From an uncultured Eubacteriales bacterium (GTDB lineage: Bacteria; Bacillota; Clostridia; Christensenellales; Christensenellaceae): 8,294 nucleotides of DNA. The stretch spans positions 1-8,294 of the forward strand of contig UQXU01000080.1 of NCBI GenBank assembly GCA_900545085.1. Reading direction: 5' to 3'. The position numbers and the translations under genes were made by a program. The notes under the pieces were generated by a model. The model was not told where the DNA came from, did no database searches, and was given only the letters and a program-made list of their open reading frames with translations. This document shows, one piece after another, positions 6,017 to 8,294 of this stretch; the first letter of the stretch is position 1; the number at the start of each line of letters is the position of its first letter.

Positions 6017-6051
6017 CATCCCGAGCTTGCGGAGTAGTGCGAATACTCCGC
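5845..6051 (-). ncRNA. candidate structured small RNA, about 200 nt
   Basis: A complete transcription unit is visible on the minus strand: a consensus promoter (6058-6086), a predicted start near 6051, and an intrinsic terminator (hairpin 5852-5867, U7 at 5845-5851). The sequence between is dense in base-pairing potential: an 11-bp perfect hairpin at the 5' end (6026-6054), a 4-bp hairpin (6010-6023), a 9-bp stem with one bulged base (5978-6000), a 6-bp hairpin (5959-5974), and a domain closed by a 7-bp helix (5873-5879 with 5950-5956). That domain encloses two further 6-bp helices (5879-5884/5897-5902 and 5905-5910/5946-5951). I recognise no known family; motifs of tmRNA, SRP RNA, RNase P or 6S RNA were not seen. 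A 44-codon ATG frame exists on the same strand from 6007 but lacks a ribosome binding site. Confidence 0.42.
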
Positions 6052-6054
6052 AAG
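6026..6054. repeat. perfect 11-bp inverted repeat
   Basis: CTTGCGGAGTA and TACTCCGCAAG are separated by seven bases. It lies ten bases after the stop of the plus open frame and would be the first hairpin of the minus-strand RNA. It has no U tract in either direction, so it is not a simple terminator. Confidence 0.8.
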
Positions 6055-6057
6055 TCA

Positions 6058-6086
6058 ATAATAACAAACAACACTGCGTTTGTCAA
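6058..6086 (-). promoter_or_regulatory. consensus sigma-A promoter driving the minus-strand RNA
   Basis: Perfect TTGACA (6081-6086), exactly 17 bases, then TATTAT (6058-6063, five of six). The -35 box lies inside a dyad TTTGTC-AAGA-GACAAA (6079-6094), which could be an operator. Confidence 0.7.
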
Positions 6087-6094
6087 GAGACAAA
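6064..6094 (+). promoter_or_regulatory. mutually exclusive short inverted repeats ahead of the 25-codon gene
   Basis: ACAAAC (6064-6069) can pair with GTTTGT (6078-6083), while TTTGTC (6079-6084) can pair with GACAAA (6089-6094). The two pairings exclude each other, and the second ends a few bases before the ribosome binding site of the small gene. The stems are only 6 bp and partly A+T, so a switch is tentative. Confidence 0.25.
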
Positions 6095-6109
6095 AGAAAG
6101 GAAAACATT

Positions 6110-6187
6110 ATGATATTAACAATAGCATGCCTTGTAGTAGTAGCAGTAAACTCCGCGCTTTTCGCTATTCTTCTGCACGACAAATAA
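6110..6187 (+). CDS. 25-residue single-pass membrane peptide
   Basis: A short gene with a good ribosome binding site: AAAGGA seven bases before ATG. The product is almost entirely hydrophobic (MILTIACLVVVAVNSA, then LFAILL) and ends in the polar tail HDK, fitting one membrane helix with a short charged end. Peptides of this form include type I toxins and small membrane regulators, but no family is recognised. It begins 23 bases beyond the -35 box of the divergent small-RNA promoter. No separate plus-strand promoter is seen, so it might be transcribed through the coiled-coil frame upstream. A hairpin at 6192-6230 follows its stop. Confidence 0.5.
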   Translation: MILTIACLVVVAVNSALFAILLHDK

Positions 6188-6191
6188 CGCA

Positions 6192-6230
6192 AAAGCATTA
6201 TGAAGTTCAGCTTTTTTGCAGCAATGCTTT
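6192..6230. terminator. candidate bidirectional terminator
   Basis: AAAGCATT (6192-6199) pairs perfectly with AATGCTTT (6223-6230) across a 23-base loop. It lies between the convergent 25-codon gene and the lipoprotein gene. Flanking T runs are short (AATTTTAAT on the plus side, TTTTGCG on the minus side), so termination would be weak. Confidence 0.35.
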
Positions 6231-6297
6231 AATTTTAATATTGTAGAATATTAGCCGATAAATTGAATGCTCTCACTATATAAGAATCGAGGCTCTT

Positions 6298-6456
6298 TTA
6301 AATTGACGCTCTTATATGTTCAAAATTTTCCACGCTTTTCTCTATCGGCGTGCTCGAATTAATCATAGACGAATGCTCAGGTATGGGATTTACACACGAT
6401 GACAGCGCAAGCACCACCGCCAACAGCATTATTAAAGCTATTATTCTATTTTTCAT
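6298..6456 (-). CDS. 52-residue small lipoprotein
   Basis: A small gene with AAGGAAG six bases before its ATG. Residues 1-20 form a lipoprotein signal peptide: MKNR, a hydrophobic core, and the lipobox LSSC with Cys21 as the lipidated residue. The mature part is only 32 residues, polar, Ser/Glu/Ile-rich and without cysteine or recognisable domain. It should be anchored on the outer face of the cytoplasmic membrane. Its nearest promoter is the extended -10 at 6575-6583, and between the two lies a terminator hairpin (6504-6539), so expression may depend on read-through. Such tiny lipoproteins are often missed by gene finders; its function is unknown. Confidence 0.6.
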   Translation of the reverse strand: MKNRIIALIMLLAVVLALSSCVNPIPEHSSMINSSTPIEKSVENFEHIRASI

Positions 6457-6503
6457 AAATATCTTCCTTTCTGCCCTGCTCTGCGCACAATCTCCCGGGC
6501 AAT

Positions 6504-6539
6504 AAAAAATGCAGCCGCTTCCTAAGACAGCTACATTTT
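6504..6539 (-). terminator. leader terminator / attenuator ahead of the lipoprotein gene
   Basis: On the minus strand a 13-bp stem (6527-6539 with 6506-6518) with an 8-base loop runs into six U (6504-6509). Three of the pairs are G-U and would be A-C mismatches on the plus strand, so the structure belongs to the minus-strand RNA. The 5' arm contains an ATG-TAG start-stop preceded by AGAGG. Confidence 0.6.
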
Positions 6540-6568
6540 ATACCTCTAAACTTCTTATTGTCTACTTC
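6504..6568 (-). ncRNA. candidate short leader RNA (about 65 nt)
   Basis: Transcription from the extended -10 promoter (6575-6583) would start near 6568 and stop at the terminator at 6504, giving a short RNA by itself and the lipoprotein mRNA on read-through. A regulatory leader and an independent small RNA are both possible. Confidence 0.35.
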
Positions 6569-6574
6569 ATGCGC

Positions 6575-6583
6575 ATTATAACA
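6575..6583 (-). promoter_or_regulatory. extended -10 promoter of the leader / lipoprotein unit
   Basis: TGTTATAAT on the minus strand is an exact extended -10 (TGnTATAAT). No -35 match is found at the usual distance, which extended -10 promoters can tolerate. Confidence 0.5.
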
Positions 6584-6610
6584 AAATATGCGCCTAAATA
6601 TCATGATTTT

Positions 6611-6629
6611 AAATAAGGGGCGCTGCCCC
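6611..6629 (-). terminator. likely terminator of the MATE transcript
   Basis: GGGGC/GCCCC stem with a 3-base loop, followed on the minus strand by TTATTT. It is the last of four hairpins downstream of the MATE stop codon. Confidence 0.45.
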
Positions 6630-6647
6630 GTCATTCAACAAGTGAAC

Positions 6648-6739
6648 GAGAGGCAAAGCCTCTCAGGGCTTCAGCGGCGTATTGTAGCGACGCTGAAGAC
6701 TTAGATGAAACCCACCGCATGTAGCGGCGGGGATCATCT
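6648..6739 (-). repeat. array of three GC-rich hairpins in the 3' region of the MATE gene
   Basis: GAGAGGC-AAA-GCCTCTC (6648-6664, 7 bp); CTTCAGCG...CGCTGAAG (6669-6698, 8 bp plus two pairs inside one mismatch); and a compound stem 6703-6739, with AGATGA/TCATCT outside and CCGC/GCGG plus CCC/GGG inside. In the last, the minus-strand RNA has a G-U pair where the plus strand has an A-C mismatch, and the arm contains the MATE stop codon. The three differ in sequence, so this is not a simple repeat family within the window. Confidence 0.55.
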
Positions 6740-8104
6740 GTTCACGGTTATAATGTTCAGCTTAGACCATTTGCCGGTGCTATACCTTAGGATAGCTATC
6801 AGGAAGTTTATTGTCCATCCTATAGGCACGGCTATCCATACCGCTCCCACGCCCATCGTTCCGCACATAATATGCGCAAACAGCACTCTCTCCGTGAGAT
6901 TGCAGAAATTTCCCAACATGAAGAAGCCCACGTCCCCCGAGCCGCGCAAAACTCCGTCCGTCGTTTGCTTTAGACCGAGCATAACGTAAAAATACGACAA
7001 AAATTTTAAATTCTCCAGACCTATTCTCAGCGCCTCGGAGGAACTGCTTTCATCCAGAAAAACAGATATAAAAGCCTCTCCGAATAACTGCATTACAACA
7101 AGCACCACAGCCGCCATGACCGTTATCATAACTACCGCCGTCTTATACCCCGCGCGAACTCTGTCCGCCTTGCCTGCGCCGATGTTTTGTGCCGTAAAAG
7201 TTGAGACGGCGTTCCCCGCAGCTATCATAGGCATTATTACTATCTGATCTATCTTGTTCGCCGCTGCTACGCCCGCCACGGCAGAGGAGCCAAAGCTGTT
7301 AACCACGCCCTGCACCAGCATTATTCCGACAGATATTATTGACTGCTGTACAATAGACGGCACTGCAACCCGTACCATATCTTTAAGCAGCGGAACGGAA
7401 AATTTTATATATTCCTCATCCGTTTCATATCTTCTGTTAAGTCTGCGGATAAGTATTGTAAAACTGCACACCGCCGATATAGCCTGCGCAATCAGCGTCG
7501 CCCACGCTACGCCGGGAACAGCCATGTTAAATTTTATAACAAACAACAAATCCAACGCTACGTTCAACACGGATGAAAAGATCAGCAGCATCAGCGGCGT
7601 GCGCGAATCTCCGAGCGCATTAAATACCGACGCAAACACGTTGTACATAAACAAAAAGGGCAGCCCAAAAAAGTATATTCTCAAATACGACAGACAATCA
7701 GAATAAATGTCCGACGGAGTTCTCAGAAGCGTCAGAATTTGAGGTGAAAAAACCGCCCCTACAACAGCCAGAATCAGACTGAGCAAAAAAACAGACTTCA
7801 GCGCGGTCAATACAGCAGTTTTCATATCGGCTATTCTTTCCGCACCCAGGAGCTGAGAAATTATAACCGAGCATCCCACTCCGGCGCCTGTCGCCACAGC
7901 GATAAACACGGCCGTTATCGAAAAGCACGTTCCGCCCACCGCCGCGAGCGCGCCTTCTCCGACGTAATTCCCTACAACTACCGAATCTATCAGATTATAA
8001 AACTGCTGAAACAGATTCCCCAAAATAAGCGGTATTGTAAAAGCGATCAAGCTCTTCGCAGGGCTGCCGCTTACCATGCTCAGCTTTTTTTCTGTTTTTT
8101 GCAT
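6734..8104 (-). CDS. MATE family multidrug / cation efflux transporter
   Basis: A 456-residue membrane protein with about 12 membrane segments in two MatE halves (about 15-180 and 235-400). It should export drugs or other organic cations using an H+ or Na+ gradient. The N-terminal family signature is clear: IPLILGNLFQQFYNLIDSVV (24-43), followed by GNYVGEGALAAVG (45-57). The related positions of each half also match: SQLLGAER (83-90) in the first and QNIGAGKADRVRAGY in the second. Length is normal. The ATG at 8104 has GGAGG six bases upstream. Transcription probably starts only about 15 bases before the ATG. It is divergent from moaC; a shared role is not implied. The substrate cannot be predicted. 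Confidence 0.92.
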   Translation of the reverse strand: MQKTEKKLSMVSGSPAKSLIAFTIPLILGNLFQQFYNLIDSVVVGNYVGEGALAAVGGTCFSITAVFIAVATGAGVGCSVIISQLLGAERIADMKTAVLTALKSVFLLSLILAVVGAVFSPQILTLLRTPSDIYSDCLSYLRIYFFGLPFLFMYNVFASVFNALGDSRTPLMLLIFSSVLNVALDLLFVIKFNMAVPGVAWATLIAQAISAVCSFTILIRRLNRRYETDEEYIKFSVPLLKDMVRVAVPSIVQQSIISVGIMLVQGVVNSFGSSAVAGVAAANKIDQIVIMPMIAAGNAVSTFTAQNIGAGKADRVRAGYKTAVVMITVMAAVVLVVMQLFGEAFISVFLDESSSSEALRIGLENLKFLSYFYVMLGLKQTTDGVLRGSGDVGFFMLGNFCNLTERVLFAHIMCGTMGVGAVWIAVPIGWTINFLIAILRYSTGKWSKLNIITVNR

Positions 8105-8125
8105 ATACTACCTCCGATATGTAGA

Positions 8126-8154
8126 ATGATACATTATTTAAACCGCTAAATCAA
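8126..8154 (-). promoter_or_regulatory. promoter of the MATE gene
   Basis: TTGATT (8149-8154), 17 bases, TATCAT (8126-8131) on the minus strand. The predicted start near 8119 puts the ribosome binding site almost at the 5' end of the mRNA. Confidence 0.6.
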
Positions 8155-8173
8155 GATCTTTATATCTTAATAG

Positions 8174-8203
8174 TTGTATAAACAAAAGGCTATGTGTTAC
8201 AAT
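8174..8203 (+). promoter_or_regulatory. promoter of moaC
   Basis: TTGTAT (8174-8179), 18 bases, TACAAT (8198-8203) with the extended -10 TG at 8195-8196. Predicted start near 8210, about 29 bases before the ATG. Confidence 0.55.
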
Positions 8204-8238
8204 AGCTTATGGCACATAAAACAGAAGGAACTTGTGAT

Positions 8239-8294
8239 ATGGGATTAACTCACATCGACGAAAAAGGCGCGGCGCGAATGGTAGACATCAGCGC
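8239..8294 (+). CDS. moaC: MoaC, cyclic pyranopterin monophosphate synthase (5' part only)
   Basis: The first 18 codons read MGLTHIDEKGAARMVDIS, matching the very conserved N-terminus of MoaC (LTHID.KG.A.MVDVS). MoaC converts the MoaA product into cyclic pyranopterin monophosphate, an early step of molybdenum cofactor synthesis in the cytoplasm. GAAGGAA at 8224-8230 lies eight bases before the ATG, and an extended -10 promoter precedes it. The gene leaves the window; other moa genes may follow. Confidence 0.85.
   Translation, partial: MGLTHIDEKGAARMVDIS

Noticed and set aside
6446..6634. 62-codon minus-strand open frame over the leader and terminator
   Set aside because: No ribosome binding site; it overlaps the promoter, the terminator and the start of the better supported lipoprotein gene. 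The VDNKKF stretch recalled holin-like toxin tails, but no hydrophobic helix precedes it.
5620..6700. Possible integrative element at tRNA-Leu
   Set aside because: No second copy of the tRNA 3' end and no integrase are visible in the window.

Overview
The window looks like the chromosome of a spore-forming (or formerly spore-forming) member of the Clostridia. The reasons are a Spo0A-family regulator next to a SpoIIM-like membrane protein, strong GGAGG-type ribosome binding sites, GTG and TTG starts, a DUF368/PopT transporter, and a moderate A+T bias in the intergenic regions. No phage, transposase or CRISPR array is visible.

Layout. 1-1500 (minus) is a sporulation cluster, read from right to left: a Spo0A-family protein, a polytopic SpoIIM-like protein, and the first 12 codons of another protein running off the left edge. 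1647-2471 (minus) is a DUF368/PopT undecaprenyl-phosphate flippase with its own promoter. 2723-3046 (plus) is a small DUF1622 membrane protein that converges, with overlapping stop codons, on a two-gene minus operon: an M18 aminopeptidase (3966-5375) followed by a PflX-type radical SAM protein (3043-3969). 5565-5648 (plus) is tRNA-Leu(CAA) with a near-ideal promoter and its own terminator.

5699-6733 contains no long gene but is crowded. It holds a candidate structured minus-strand RNA of about 200 nt framed by a consensus promoter and an intrinsic terminator. On the opposite strand of the same DNA is an open frame that reads as coiled coil plus membrane segment but has no usual start. Further right are a 25-codon membrane peptide with a good ribosome binding site, a 52-codon lipoprotein, a leader with a terminator carrying an AUG-UAG start-stop in its 5' arm, and a row of four hairpins. 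6734-8104 (minus) is a MATE efflux transporter, divergent from moaC (molybdenum cofactor synthesis), which starts at 8239 and leaves the window.

The two most notable points are the Spo0A homologue, whose receiver domain has lost the phosphorylation aspartate and the rest of the catalytic pocket while its DNA-binding domain stays conserved, and the small-RNA/small-protein cluster between tRNA-Leu and the MATE gene. All calls come from reading motifs by eye; no database search or folding program was run.
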